Shown: positions 8,633 to 18,814, counted from the stretch's first letter. The stretch is 64,000 bases of DNA from Proteiniborus ethanoligenes (GCF_900107485.1 NZ_FNQE01000002.1:62001-126000); one strand, 5' to 3'. The notes: a model not told the origin generated them from the sequence alone. Program-made: numbers and translations.

Positions 8633-10933
8633 TTAATCCTTTATATATCCTGCTTTGACATATTTACGGTAATAAAAGGTTCTTAAACCCCAATAATTTT
8701 GGAGGCGCTTTTCTAGGTCTTCTCTGTATTTTTCTAAAATCAATCTTTCTTCATCTTGAATAGAGAAATTACCGTATTTACTCTTTACAAAAATTTCAGT
8801 GACCTCCTTAAGCTTTATTTCACCATAGGAGTAAAACTTATATGCAACACGCTCTGCATATTCATAGTGAGTTTCTCCATGTTGCTGTGGATGTCCTAGA
8901 AACTCCATAAGCCGAAGTATTTGTTTATACAAATAAATAATCCTCTTATTGCTATCTAGTTTTTTAGCACGAGCTTCTTTGTACCTATGCTGGAAAAATC
9001 CAATTATAAATCTAATAGGAATTATTAGCAGTAAAGCTCCTATTATTATAGCTACAATATTTTTGGGTAAATTAGAAGGGGTATCTTCATGATTAATTTT
9101 ATCTTTAGGCACTCTATTTCCTAGAATGTCTTCGTCGCTGTGGATCAACTGATCGTTAATACTATTTTCAGGATGGTTGACATATTCAGCAGCTTCATTT
9201 AGATTATTACTGTCGTTTGGTACGTCTTGCCTAAGGCTCTCTAATCGAAGCTCTATAGGATAAATGGAGGTAGGCTCAAAGGTCATCCAACCCACAGGCT
9301 CTATAAATGCCTCCACCCATGCATGAGCATTACTGTGACTAACTTCATATATGCCAGGCTCTATTAAGTCTTGTGCCAAATATCCTTCTATATACCTACT
9401 AGGAATTCCCTCTAGACGAAGCATTATAGCCATAGCAGTAGCATAGTATGTACAATAGCCCTCTCCTTCCTCAAATAAGAAATAATCAATAAATTCCTTG
9501 TTTTCAGGTACCTGATTAACATTTAGATTATACTTATAATTGCTTCGAAGATGATTTTCAATAGCCATAGCTTTTTCAAAATCATTATTTTTGCCCTTAA
9601 CTATCTCTTTTGTCAATGCCTTTGTACGTTCAGTTATTTTATCCTCTGGAATTTGTAAATATAGCTCTAAATCATCTATATCACTCTTCTTCTTGTCTAT
9701 ACCAAGGGATGTTAGAGTTCCATAGGGAAGAGGTTTTTGTACTCGAATAGTATAACTTTCTCCATCATAAATTCCCTTAGAAAAGGTCAAAGAATCATCG
9801 CGGTTTATGCTTAAAGCATTACCATCATCGAAAATTACCTCTGCTGCTTTATAAGGACTAAAAAGAGTTGTTGAAGCAAAAGCATGGTTAGTAATAGTAA
9901 CATAGGTTTGGTCATAATAAAGATTTCGCTCTTCTTTAGAAAGTCCGCTAAAGTCTCTTTTAAAAGGATAATTTTTAGAAGGCTCATTTATGGTTCTCCA
10001 AGAACTCCCTGTATATACTTGTTTTGCGTTTCCTCTAAGGTAATTACTATTACTATTAGTACGTACTGTCATGATTTTCTTAGGGTTTAACTTTACAGGA
10101 CCACCTAGTCTGGAGGATTCCTCTTGATACCCTGTAATGGAGAAGTCAAACAAGGAAGCTTTTCCAGCTCTACGACCATAGCCTTCATTAGAGCGGAGTT
10201 TTTCAACAACAGGGAAGGTCTTATAAACCTTCTGCTGTAGCATAGGCCATTGAATATTGTTGTTACTTTTAGGTAGTACCAGGGCTAAAGAAAGTATTAA
10301 TATGCTGTATATAGTTACTGTTTGAATCCAAGGTGTGTAAAGTTTTTCAAAGTTATAGCCCTTTAAGTTTGAAGTCTGCGTTTTCTCTCTGGAATACTTG
10401 TCTAGGCCCATTAGTATGAAAAAGGCTAATAAAAATATAGACAACATCCATAATGCTTCATCGAAAAAGCTATACCAATAGTAAAGAAAAGGTCCTATAT
10501 AAGCAGGAAGCAGTAAATAAATGCTTTTATTCTTGAATAATATAAAGGCAGTAAAAAAAGATATTAAGACTATAAGTAGTCCCCAGAATAATAGTAGATT
10601 ATCTGATGTAATATTTTCTTTACCCTGGAGGTTTTGAATAATATTCTGGAATAAATAATATATTCTCTCCATTAGAGGAAACAAAATAGGAGAGATAAAA
10701 CGATGGACTAAAATAATTGCCATAAACCCAGCAACCAAAAGAATATATAAAACAAGTGGATTTAGAAGAAAAAATTTAACTAATGCACTTCCAAGGGAAA
10801 CCATTAATATCTGTAGCATAACATCTGCTTTAAGGCTCATTCCCAATCCTAAAATGTACGCAAGGCTAAATACAAAAGAAGCATAAATAAGATGCAATAT
10901 TGTTTTTTGACTTCTATTCAATATATTATCCAT
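8633..10933 (-). CDS. Transglutaminase-like membrane protein (TgpA type)
   Basis: This is a membrane protein with an extracytoplasmic transglutaminase-like (cysteine protease-fold) domain. The N-terminal 220 residues contain about six to seven membrane segments (DUF3488/TgpA N-terminal type). The core domain has C494 (EGYCTYYATAMAIMLR) and H537 (SNAHAWVEAF); the third position is Glu (E553, WMTFEPT) where Asp is commoner. Another membrane helix at about residues 630-650 and a DUF4129-like cytoplasmic tail follow. It is the last gene of the MoxR-DUF58-transglutaminase operon and overlaps the DUF58 gene by 8 bases. The set is widespread, but its substrates are poorly known. Confidence 0.88.
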   Translation of the reverse strand: MDNILNRSQKTILHLIYASFVFSLAYILGLGMSLKADVMLQILMVSLGSALVKFFLLNPLVLYILLVAGFMAIILVHRFISPILFPLMERIYYLFQNIIQNLQGKENITSDNLLLFWGLLIVLISFFTAFILFKNKSIYLLLPAYIGPFLYYWYSFFDEALWMLSIFLLAFFILMGLDKYSREKTQTSNLKGYNFEKLYTPWIQTVTIYSILILSLALVLPKSNNNIQWPMLQQKVYKTFPVVEKLRSNEGYGRRAGKASLFDFSITGYQEESSRLGGPVKLNPKKIMTVRTNSNSNYLRGNAKQVYTGSSWRTINEPSKNYPFKRDFSGLSKEERNLYYDQTYVTITNHAFASTTLFSPYKAAEVIFDDGNALSINRDDSLTFSKGIYDGESYTIRVQKPLPYGTLTSLGIDKKKSDIDDLELYLQIPEDKITERTKALTKEIVKGKNNDFEKAMAIENHLRSNYKYNLNVNQVPENKEFIDYFLFEEGEGYCTYYATAMAIMLRLEGIPSRYIEGYLAQDLIEPGIYEVSHSNAHAWVEAFIEPVGWMTFEPTSIYPIELRLESLRQDVPNDSNNLNEAAEYVNHPENSINDQLIHSDEDILGNRVPKDKINHEDTPSNLPKNIVAIIIGALLLIIPIRFIIGFFQHRYKEARAKKLDSNKRIIYLYKQILRLMEFLGHPQQHGETHYEYAERVAYKFYSYGEIKLKEVTEIFVKSKYGNFSIQDEERLILEKYREDLEKRLQNYWGLRTFYYRKYVKAGYIKD

Positions 10934-12131
10934 GAAAAACCTCCAATGCTTCTTTAATATTTGCGCTATGATCCAGAATATATATAATTATGCCTTCCTG
11001 CTTCAGCCTTTTTTCAACTAATTGGTCAATATATCCTGTTTTATTTTCCCTATCAGTTATTACAATAAATAGAGGATTATAGTTTTTCATTTTTAGTTGA
11101 ATTCCATGAACACCCATAGCCTTATCTAAATTAGGTGTAATAATTACGACTGTTGAACCTCTTTTCAAGGCATCAATGCTGGGCATAATAAGAAATCTAA
11201 AATCAAGGGCTCCATTACCCTTAAATCTAGCTAAAGCTTCGAGAAAAGGCTTAAGCTCAGCGCTTTGGCGACCTTGTATATTTATATGACTTTTATTATC
11301 TTGAGTTATTAAATTAACCTCTATATTTTGGTTTAAACAATAATTTACGATACTAATAGCAGCAACTGCAGCCTTGTCCTCTAGATGACGATCTATATCA
11401 TATTTAAATAGCCTATGCTCATTATCTACGAAAACTACAACATGAGTATCTCCTCGATTTTCAAAATTTTTAATTATTGGCACATCCTTTTTAGCTGTCA
11501 GCTTCCAATGAATAGCTTTAATAGAGTCGCCTTCTCTATATTCTCTCAAGGAATCAATTCTACTTTTATCCTGAAAGAAGGAATCCTGTATTAGAAGTTC
11601 TCCAGATTGCTGACTAACATTTATTTTAAAGGTAGAGAGGCTAACCACTTCTGGATATACTAAAAGAGAAGCATTGCTCCTAATCTTTTTCTTAAATGAG
11701 AAAAAGCCGAATACATCACGTATGGTTATATGTATTTCTCCAAGCTGGTAATATCCTCTTCTTTTTAGAACACCGATTTCCTTGCGAATGAAGTCTTCTT
11801 TTTTTTCCAGTGCTAAAGCCACATTTGGATAATCTATTCCTGTTAGCTGCTCTAATATATGACTTTGGATTTCCATATAAGGTATGCGAAAAATACTGTT
11901 ATTTTTGACTTCATAGGCTATAGATATTTTTTCCCCAGTAAACAGGGCGTCTTTTGGAAGCTGAACAGAGCCTTTTATACCCATAAGAGAAATTAAGCTG
12001 TGGAGTAGAGGAATGAGAAATGTTAGTAAGAATACATAGAACAAAAAGTAGGGTATAGTTCCTCCAACTAATAGGACAAAGAATAATAGAGGGATAAATA
12101 TTAATAAGATACTTATTTGTAATCTATTCAT
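10926..12131 (-). CDS. DUF58 domain protein
   Basis: The protein begins with a pair of membrane helices (residues 8-50) followed by an extracellular or cytosolic beta-rich region. It ends in a DUF58/vWA-like domain with the typical motif REYREGDSIKAIHWKLTAKKDVPIIKNFE, followed by VVFVDNEH. Proteins of this kind partner MoxR AAA ATPases, perhaps as substrates or adaptors in assembling complexes. The gene overlaps the MoxR gene by 8 bases and the transglutaminase gene by 8 bases, so all three are translationally coupled. The exact biochemical role is unknown. Confidence 0.88.
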   Translation of the reverse strand: MNRLQISILLIFIPLLFFVLLVGGTIPYFLFYVFLLTFLIPLLHSLISLMGIKGSVQLPKDALFTGEKISIAYEVKNNSIFRIPYMEIQSHILEQLTGIDYPNVALALEKKEDFIRKEIGVLKRRGYYQLGEIHITIRDVFGFFSFKKKIRSNASLLVYPEVVSLSTFKINVSQQSGELLIQDSFFQDKSRIDSLREYREGDSIKAIHWKLTAKKDVPIIKNFENRGDTHVVVFVDNEHRLFKYDIDRHLEDKAAVAAISIVNYCLNQNIEVNLITQDNKSHINIQGRQSAELKPFLEALARFKGNGALDFRFLIMPSIDALKRGSTVVIITPNLDKAMGVHGIQLKMKNYNPLFIVITDRENKTGYIDQLVEKRLKQEGIIIYILDHSANIKEALEVFHG

Positions 12132-13065
12132 TTACTATCACCGGTACAAAAACACGACTAAGAACTCCTTTTATTATATCTTCAACACTCTTTCTTTCAA
12201 TTTTGGCTTCTGGAGAAAGAATAAGTCTGTGTCCCAATACAGGTGCAACCATTGTTTTCACATCATCAGGAATAACATAGCTTCGACCGGACAAAAATGC
12301 TTTTGCTTTTGCTACCTTCAATAAATCAATTGAGGCTCTTGGACTAGCTCCAAGCTGTAAATCTTCATAGAAACGAGTTACATTAGAAATATTGATAATA
12401 TAATCAATAATATCATGATGGACTGTCAACCCATCCACCATAAGCTGCATTTCTAGGATATCTTCCTGTGAAACAACTGGCTCTATAAGATTAAGGTTCT
12501 TAATAGATTGATAATTCTTCAATATTTCTATTTCATATGACTTTTCAGGATATCCAAGAGATAAACGCATTAAGAAGCGATCTAGCTGTGCCTCTGGCAG
12601 TGGGAATGTGCCTTGATATTCTAGCGGATTTTGAGTTGCTAATACCATAAAGGGCTTTTCTAAAATATAGTGAGATTCTTCTGTAGATACTTCTCCCTCT
12701 TCCATAGCTTGGAGCAAACTGGATTGAGTTTTAGGAGATGTTCTATTAATTTCATCAGCTAGAAATATTTGATTAAAAATAGCTCCTTTCTTAAATGTGA
12801 AGGCTCCTGTATTTTTGTCATAAATGCTATATCCTATAATGTCAGAAGGCATTAAATCTGGTGTAAACTGAACTCTTTTATAGGACAAGTTCATGCTTCT
12901 AGCAAGGGCTTTAACAAGGGTTGTTTTGCCAACACCTGGCACATCCTCAATTAATAGATGACCTTTTGCAAGCAAAGTGATTAGCACTTTTTCTAAAACA
13001 TCATCCTTGCCTATAATGACCTTTTTTAGATTTTCCAAAATATCTAATGCTTTTTTATTATCCAT
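12124..13065 (-). CDS. MoxR-family AAA ATPase
   Basis: This is a chaperone-like AAA+ ATPase. Walker A is GVPGVGKTTLVKAL, Walker B IFLADEINR, sensor 1 LATQNP, and the C-terminal lid contains GASPRASIDLLKVAKA, all characteristic of the MoxR class. The start is placed at the sixth codon of the longest frame because GGAGGT sits within the first five codons, 5 bases before this ATG. It is first in a three-gene operon with the DUF58 and transglutaminase genes. MoxR proteins usually mature or insert cofactors into vWA-containing complexes; the client here is unknown. Confidence 0.92.
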   Translation of the reverse strand: MDNKKALDILENLKKVIIGKDDVLEKVLITLLAKGHLLIEDVPGVGKTTLVKALARSMNLSYKRVQFTPDLMPSDIIGYSIYDKNTGAFTFKKGAIFNQIFLADEINRTSPKTQSSLLQAMEEGEVSTEESHYILEKPFMVLATQNPLEYQGTFPLPEAQLDRFLMRLSLGYPEKSYEIEILKNYQSIKNLNLIEPVVSQEDILEMQLMVDGLTVHHDIIDYIINISNVTRFYEDLQLGASPRASIDLLKVAKAKAFLSGRSYVIPDDVKTMVAPVLGHRLILSPEAKIERKSVEDIIKGVLSRVFVPVIVNE

Positions 13066-13392
13066 ATTGACCTCCATCATTGCTATATAAGCATAATAAA
13101 ATTTATATAAATCTTATTAATAACTATACCATTTTTTTCTGGAAGAAAAAACTATGAAAAGATTGGAGCAACAAAAATCACAGACCAAAAGCAGAAGAAA
13201 ACAGGTATTTTGAATTTTCAGAAAAAATACTTTAGCCTTATACATAGTTAAATTTTTGTAATAACTAAAACATAGTCTTAAAAACGTAAATGGACAGTTT
13301 CATTTATAAACATTGCAATATTTGGAAACTGTGTTATAATAGTAAAAATATCTTTATGACTATAATATTATTTTAAGGAGGGTAAGCATACA
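13066..13392. other. Divergent intergenic region between the MoxR operon and the peptide-type ABC operon
   Basis: No gene is visible. A good plus-strand promoter lies in the last 80 bases. A possible minus-strand -10 (TATAGT as read on that strand, near 13125) may serve the MoxR operon but has no convincing -35. Confidence 0.55.
13313..13340 (+). promoter_or_regulatory. Sigma-A promoter of the ABC transporter operon
   Basis: TTGCAA, a 16-base spacer and TATAAT, 53 bases before the start codon; the ribosome site AAGGAGG is at 13375-13381. Confidence 0.7.
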
Positions 13393-15840
13393 ATGAGAAA
13401 TATCAACTTCCCACTTCTTCTTGGAATTATAATTGTCACATTTTTAATTCTCTTAGCCTTTTATCCAGGACTTTTCACTTCCAAGGATCCTCTTTTTGAG
13501 GAAAAACCTAAATACATAGAATACAAGGAGAAGGGAGAATGGGTAGAAAAATTTGGTTACAACCCAATGCCTCCTAACAAGGAAAACATCCTTGGAACAG
13601 ATGATGCTGGAAGGGATGTCTACGCAAGACTCATATATGGGACTAGAAACACACTAAAGTTAGCACTTCTTATAGCCGCATTTAGAATGATTTTAGCACT
13701 TCCGCTTGGACTAGCTGCAGGAATGGGTACAAGGTTTATTTCTAGCATCATAAAAATATTTAACACCTTTTTCACAGCAATACCTATGCTTATATTTAGC
13801 TTCGTAATTTTGAACATAGGATATTTTCGAAAGCTTCAGATGGACAAATCAATCCTTGCATTTGCAATAGTGCTTACTATTGTAGGATGGGCAAAGCTAG
13901 CGGGAATGATCGAGGATTCAACTAGGCGAGTTATGGAAGAGGACTTTATCGAGGGCGAAATAGCCATAGGAAAAACAAAGCTACAAATAGCATATCAAAA
14001 CGTATTGCCACATTTAATACCGGATAGTATAAGCTTATTTTTTAAAGAAATGGGAATGGCATTATTTCTGATTGCTCAATTAGCAGTTCTCTATGTTTTT
14101 GTTGGAGTAACAAGACAAATTAAGGAACTAGCCTTTAAAGCAGCTTATGATATGATTTTAGAGCCTGAATGGGGCGGAACCCTTTCAAGAATAGCAGTAA
14201 ATGTTAGAAAATATAATTCTGTATATTGGATGACCTTATACCCTATTTTGGTTTTCAGTTTTGCAATTATCGGAATAAATCTTACAGGGGAAGGGCTTAG
14301 AATAGAGTTTCAAAAAAGAGACTCTAGAATAATTAGCTATATTAGAAAAGCTTATTATTTATTTTCTCCTAAGCTGTTTATTTCACAAATCAAGGATTTT
14401 AAAAAGTATTATAAGCCTGTAATTATAAAAACTTTAGTTATAGTAGGAGCTATTGCATACTTTATAATACCTTGGCACCCAAGTCTATATAAATTTGACT
14501 TAGACCGGGCTAAACTACATATTGAAGAGCTAACAAAGGATAAATATGGTGGCAGAGTAACTGGAACTGAAGGAGGCTATTTAGCTGGTGAGTATATTAT
14601 TGACACATTAAAATCCTATGGCTATCTGGTCGAAATTATGGAAATACCACTAACAGATACTACAATTACTCCAGAAACAGGTGAAGAAATAATCTATCCT
14701 AAAATTATATCGCCTGTATCCATTGAATCAGGATGGATAAAACTAAAAGATGACAATGATGTGGAGAAAACATATTATCTACATAAGGATTTTAGTATCG
14801 CCACAGTTAATAGAAATATTTTTACAGACACATCAAAGAACAAGCTTAGCTATAAAGGAGTTGCAGCAGATCCCCAAAATGCAATTAATGTATCAGAAGA
14901 AACAGAATTTTTTTCAATTACTTCAAGGTTTCCAATTTTGCATGAGTACAATATTAACGAACAAAACATAGTAAAAGTTAATGAAAATAAAAAATTAAAA
15001 TATGATGTAGAGTTTGTTTTGCTTGGGGAGGAATATGACAGAGAATTTGGCACATATGTTTTTAAATCTACCGCCATTATCCCATTTGATGATTTGAGAA
15101 AGGATTTAGAAGGTGGCTATAGAGAAGTCCAAATAAATCTTGACTATCCAAAGATAGCAGAGTATCCAGGACGAAATATTATTGCTTTTTTACCAGGTAA
15201 GGGAAAATCAATAGAAGATCCGGGACAGATAATAGTTATTGGAGCAAGCTATGATGGTGTTTATCAGAGTCAAGAAAGAGAAACCTTTGCAATGACTGCA
15301 GCGCCTGCAGCTACTGCTTTAGAGGTGGCAAGGATATTGTCCCTTATAGAAGAACCATTAGAAAAATCCATTCAGCTTGTATTTTGGGATAATGAGTCTG
15401 AAACACAGAAATATACTCCACTTGGCGGATCAGGGCATTATCATTTAACAGAAATGAGAGATATAGATATGGCTTTGACTCATGGCTATTATTTCTTTGA
15501 TATAAGTTATCCAGGCTATAATGAGGACAAATATCTAAATCTGATAACTCTGCCATCCCAAAGAGCAGATGGAAAAAACTATCTAGTAGGACTAGATATA
15601 GAAAAAAGATTTAAGCAAATGAATATAAAATACCGAAGATTTCATTATGATTATAATATATCAGAAGCACTGATACATTTAAGATTAAACGCTCTTACAA
15701 GTATTGGAATAGGTAATCCCTCAACAGGTGCAGTCAATACTAGTAGAGATAATATAGAAAGTATAAATTACAAGAGATTAGAAGAAATTGGACAAACTAT
15801 AGTAGATACTATGACAATGAATTCTCATATTATGGATTAA
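13393..15840 (+). CDS. Peptide-type ABC permease (OppC/DppC-like) fused to a degenerate M28-peptidase-like domain
   Basis: Residues 1-310 form a DppC-like permease: N-terminal helix, the ILGTDDAGRDVYARLIYGTR motif typical of OppC proteins, membrane helices, and the coupling loop EGEIAIGKTKLQIAYQNVLPHLIP. A further membrane helix (about 343-365) leads to an extracellular region of 450 residues. This begins like an M28 aminopeptidase (HIEELTKDKYGGRVTGTEGGYLAGEYI). The metal-site segments are altered: GASYDG (617-622) has Ser where the zinc His is expected, and AAPAATAL replaces the usual Asp-containing segment. The domain is probably non-catalytic and may bind peptides. It leads a four-gene operon with no separate binding protein. 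Family assignments are firm; the binding role is inferred. Confidence 0.85.
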   Translation: MRNINFPLLLGIIIVTFLILLAFYPGLFTSKDPLFEEKPKYIEYKEKGEWVEKFGYNPMPPNKENILGTDDAGRDVYARLIYGTRNTLKLALLIAAFRMILALPLGLAAGMGTRFISSIIKIFNTFFTAIPMLIFSFVILNIGYFRKLQMDKSILAFAIVLTIVGWAKLAGMIEDSTRRVMEEDFIEGEIAIGKTKLQIAYQNVLPHLIPDSISLFFKEMGMALFLIAQLAVLYVFVGVTRQIKELAFKAAYDMILEPEWGGTLSRIAVNVRKYNSVYWMTLYPILVFSFAIIGINLTGEGLRIEFQKRDSRIISYIRKAYYLFSPKLFISQIKDFKKYYKPVIIKTLVIVGAIAYFIIPWHPSLYKFDLDRAKLHIEELTKDKYGGRVTGTEGGYLAGEYIIDTLKSYGYLVEIMEIPLTDTTITPETGEEIIYPKIISPVSIESGWIKLKDDNDVEKTYYLHKDFSIATVNRNIFTDTSKNKLSYKGVAADPQNAINVSEETEFFSITSRFPILHEYNINEQNIVKVNENKKLKYDVEFVLLGEEYDREFGTYVFKSTAIIPFDDLRKDLEGGYREVQINLDYPKIAEYPGRNIIAFLPGKGKSIEDPGQIIVIGASYDGVYQSQERETFAMTAAPAATALEVARILSLIEEPLEKSIQLVFWDNESETQKYTPLGGSGHYHLTEMRDIDMALTHGYYFFDISYPGYNEDKYLNLITLPSQRADGKNYLVGLDIEKRFKQMNIKYRRFHYDYNISEALIHLRLNALTSIGIGNPSTGAVNTSRDNIESINYKRLEEIGQTIVDTMTMNSHIMD

Positions 15841-15865
15841 AAAACCTTTGTAAAGGAGAAAAACC

Positions 15866-16846
15866 ATGATTGAAGTAGTGAATTTAAAAAAACAATTTAA
15901 TATAAAAAGTAAAGTTTTAGGCGTTAATAAAGGCGTTGTAAATGCAGTAAATGGTATAGATTTTAAAATAGAAAAGGGAGAAACTCTTGGCCTTGTTGGA
16001 GAGTCTGGAAGCGGAAAGTCAACTACAGGACGGTTAATACTAAGACTTCTTAAGCCGACTGATGGGAAGATATATCTTGAAGGAAGGGATATTAGCACCA
16101 TAAGTAATAGAGAGTTTAGAAGCTTAAGAAAGGACCTGCAAATAGTCTTTCAAAATCCCTATTCTGCATTAGATTATAAAATGACTATTGAGGATATATT
16201 GATTCAACCTCTTCAAATACATAAAATAGTCGGACCACTGGAATATAGAAATGAAGTAGGTAGATTACTCCAAATGGTGGGACTATCAAAGCATGATGGG
16301 AAAAAATTTCCTCACGAATTTAGTGGGGGACAGAGGCAAAGAATCGGTATAGCTAGAGCATTGGCAACAAGACCTAAATTTGTAGTATGTGATGAGCCTG
16401 TATCTGCATTAGACGTGTCTGTACAATCACAGATACTGAATCTTACTATGGACCTTCAAGATGAATTTGGACTATCCTATTTATTTATTGCACATGATCT
16501 AAGCGTAATAAAGCATGTTAGCAACAAGGTTGCAGTGATGTACCTTGGGAAAATAGTAGAAAAGGGTTATGTAGATGACATATTTGATTTTCCAAAGCAT
16601 CCATATACTAAAGCTCTTATGTCTGCAGCACCATTGCCTGAGCCAGGAAGAAATATTAATAGAATAAGGCTTCAAGGTGAAATACCTAGTGGGATGAATT
16701 TACCCTCAGGCTGTACTTTCCATGATAGATGCCCAAATAAAATGGATGTTTGTGAAACTCAGGAGCCAAAGCTAACAGAGCTTGATGATAAAAGAGTAGT
16801 TTCCTGTCACTTGTACCAAGAGGGGAGGAGTAATAATGACAGCTGA
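15866..16846 (+). CDS. Oligopeptide-type ABC transporter ATP-binding protein (OppF-like)
   Basis: This is one of the two ATPases of the transporter. Walker A is GESGSGKSTTGR, the signature FSGGQRQRIGIARAL, Walker B FVVCDEPVSALDVS, and the H-loop is in LFIAHDLSVIKH. The C-terminal extension (PSGCTFHDRCPNKMDVC) carries the Cys pattern typical of OppD/OppF proteins, which in relatives can bind an iron-sulfur cluster. It starts 25 bases after the fused permease behind AAAGGAGA. It overlaps the next permease by 11 bases. The Opp family covers peptides, nickel and opines, so the substrate cannot be fixed from this subunit. Confidence 0.92.
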   Translation: MIEVVNLKKQFNIKSKVLGVNKGVVNAVNGIDFKIEKGETLGLVGESGSGKSTTGRLILRLLKPTDGKIYLEGRDISTISNREFRSLRKDLQIVFQNPYSALDYKMTIEDILIQPLQIHKIVGPLEYRNEVGRLLQMVGLSKHDGKKFPHEFSGGQRQRIGIARALATRPKFVVCDEPVSALDVSVQSQILNLTMDLQDEFGLSYLFIAHDLSVIKHVSNKVAVMYLGKIVEKGYVDDIFDFPKHPYTKALMSAAPLPEPGRNINRIRLQGEIPSGMNLPSGCTFHDRCPNKMDVCETQEPKLTELDDKRVVSCHLYQEGRSNNDS

Positions 16847-17780
16847 AATATTAAAGATAATAAGTAAAAGATTTTTTACAAATGTATTAATACTCCTTAT
16901 AATTTTATTTCTTGTTATAGCTATAACAGGAATACCTACGGATTTTGATATTTATTCATTCAATGGAGAGCATAAAGCCAATATGGAGATAGATGAAATC
17001 CTCCAAAGTATAAAGAATAATTTTAAAATTTTCTTTAGTGGTGAAGCCTTTAAAGTAATGATTCAAAGTGAGACTACAGTACAGCTATTGGCTAAAACAG
17101 CAAAGAAAAGCTCAGCTATATTATTTTTCGGAGCTCTTCTTGCAATAATAATTGGAATACCAAAAGGAATTGTAGACAGCAGAAAAAGGAACAGGAGTGG
17201 AACAATAAAGCTGCTACAGTCCCTGATACCTCTTTCAGTTCCAGATATATTGACAATAACACTTGTGCAACTAGGTGCTATATACCTTTTTAATAATGAA
17301 ATCTCAATATTTGGTTTAGGCCCATTTCCCTTTTTGGGAGATGAAACCTTTAGTCATGCCATCTATCCAATAATATCAATATCAATACTTCCAGCAGCAT
17401 ATATATCAAGGATAACAGCTAATATAATTGAGGATAGCTTTACAAAGCCATATATACTAGCGGCTAGGGGAAAAGGCTGTTCCAGATTCCAAATTATAAA
17501 GAACCATATGATGAAAAGCATAGTATTTGGCGTGTTATCAGGATTTCCTACGGTTATAGGTATAATGTTTTCAAGTCTTATTATTGTAGAAAGACTCTTT
17601 CACTTCCAAGGAATAGGATTTTACTTAATATATTTTTACACAACTCAATTGATTCCTCCCTATGAAGCAGGAATTGGATTTACATTATTTATTGTAGCAC
17701 TGGCAATTTTCTATTATTTTATCTTTATGCTCTTTAATGCATTGAAGGATATCTTAATGCCACAGATAAAATCTCATTAA
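16836..17780 (+). CDS. Oligopeptide-type ABC permease (OppB/DppB-like)
   Basis: This is the second membrane subunit. The 314 residues contain an N-terminal helix, an extracytoplasmic stretch (about 35-85), and five further helices. The coupling motif is PYILAARGKGCSRFQIIKNHMMKS. RLFHFQGIGFYLIYF near the C terminus is typical of DppB (usually ..FxxPGxGxL..). The start is preceded by GGGGAGGAG and lies inside the upstream ATPase gene. The order permease-ATPase-permease-ATPase differs from the common B-C-D-F order. The protein should pair with the fused permease at the start of the operon. Confidence 0.88.
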   Translation: MTAEILKIISKRFFTNVLILLIILFLVIAITGIPTDFDIYSFNGEHKANMEIDEILQSIKNNFKIFFSGEAFKVMIQSETTVQLLAKTAKKSSAILFFGALLAIIIGIPKGIVDSRKRNRSGTIKLLQSLIPLSVPDILTITLVQLGAIYLFNNEISIFGLGPFPFLGDETFSHAIYPIISISILPAAYISRITANIIEDSFTKPYILAARGKGCSRFQIIKNHMMKSIVFGVLSGFPTVIGIMFSSLIIVERLFHFQGIGFYLIYFYTTQLIPPYEAGIGFTLFIVALAIFYYFIFMLFNALKDILMPQIKSH

Positions 17781-17791
17781 GGAGGGATAAT

Positions 17792-18757
17792 ATGTCATTA
17801 CTAGAGGTTAGAAATTTGAAGACATACTTTTACTTAGATAGGAATGAGTATCCTGCAGTAGATGATATAAGTTTTACTCTTGATGAAGGAAAAACAATAG
17901 CAATCATAGGGGAGTCTGGAAGTGGTAAAAGCGTAACATCTCTTTCTATCATGGGATTAGTTGATTTTCCAGGAAAAATAATAGGAGGAGAAGTATATTA
18001 TAGGGGAGAAGACCTACTAAAAAAAGGTGAAAGAGAAATGCAAAAAATACGGGGAAATGAAATAGCCATGATATATCAGGATCCAATGTCAACACTAAAC
18101 CCCATGATTAAAGTAGGGAAGCAGATTGAAGAAGCCTTAATTATACATAAAAAAGCTACAAAAAAAGATTCAAAAAAAATTGTAGTAGAGCTGATGAAGG
18201 CAGTTGGAATCCCTGATGGGGAAGAAAGATATAATCACCTTCCTGAACAGTTTAGTGGAGGAATGAGGCAAAGACTTATGATAGCTATGGCAATAGCCTG
18301 CAATCCTAAAATATTAATTGCAGATGAGCCTACAACGGCCTTAGACGTTACAATTCAGGCAGAAATTTTGGACCTACTCCGTAATTTAAGAAATGAGTAC
18401 AATATGTCTATAATATTAAATACTCATGACCTAGGAGTAGTAGCAGAAATGGCAGATGAAGTAGTGGTCATGTATTGTGGAAAAATTATGGAGATTGCAC
18501 CAAATAAAGAATTATTTAAAAATCCTCTAAATCCATATACACAAAAGCTAATGGAGTGTATTCCAAGAATAGATGACAGAAAAAAGAGATTAGATACTAT
18601 TGAGGGATACGTACCGCATCTAACAGAGCTTCCAAAAGGATGCCGGTTTTCGGATCGTTGTCATAAAGCTTTTGACAGATGTAAAGATGAGCTGCCAGAA
18701 TTAAAAGAGATTTCTAAAGAGCATTGGTCAAGATGCTGGCTTCATGAGGTAGAGTAA
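17792..18757 (+). CDS. Oligopeptide-type ABC transporter ATP-binding protein (OppD-like)
   Basis: This is the second ATPase of the transporter. Walker A is GESGSGKSVTSLS, the signature FSGGMRQRLMIAMAIA, Walker B ILIADEPTTALDVT, and the H-loop NTHDLGVVAEMAD. The C-terminal segment CRFSDRCHKAFDRC carries the same Cys spacing as its OppF partner. AAGGAGGG precedes the ATG, 11 bases after the permease. It is the last gene of the operon, followed by a 14-bp hairpin. No extracellular substrate-binding protein gene is present in or next to the operon. Confidence 0.92.
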   Translation: MSLLEVRNLKTYFYLDRNEYPAVDDISFTLDEGKTIAIIGESGSGKSVTSLSIMGLVDFPGKIIGGEVYYRGEDLLKKGEREMQKIRGNEIAMIYQDPMSTLNPMIKVGKQIEEALIIHKKATKKDSKKIVVELMKAVGIPDGEERYNHLPEQFSGGMRQRLMIAMAIACNPKILIADEPTTALDVTIQAEILDLLRNLRNEYNMSIILNTHDLGVVAEMADEVVVMYCGKIMEIAPNKELFKNPLNPYTQKLMECIPRIDDRKKRLDTIEGYVPHLTELPKGCRFSDRCHKAFDRCKDELPELKEISKEHWSRCWLHEVE

Positions 18758-18814
18758 ACTAAAGCCTACATTAGTACTCTAAGGTTATTAGAAAAGTCTA
18801 TTTTGTTATATTGG

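Noticed and set aside
9884-10090. Open frames antisense to the transglutaminase gene and other long genes
   Set aside because: They lie entirely within well-supported genes on the other strand or frame and show no ribosome site or family motif.
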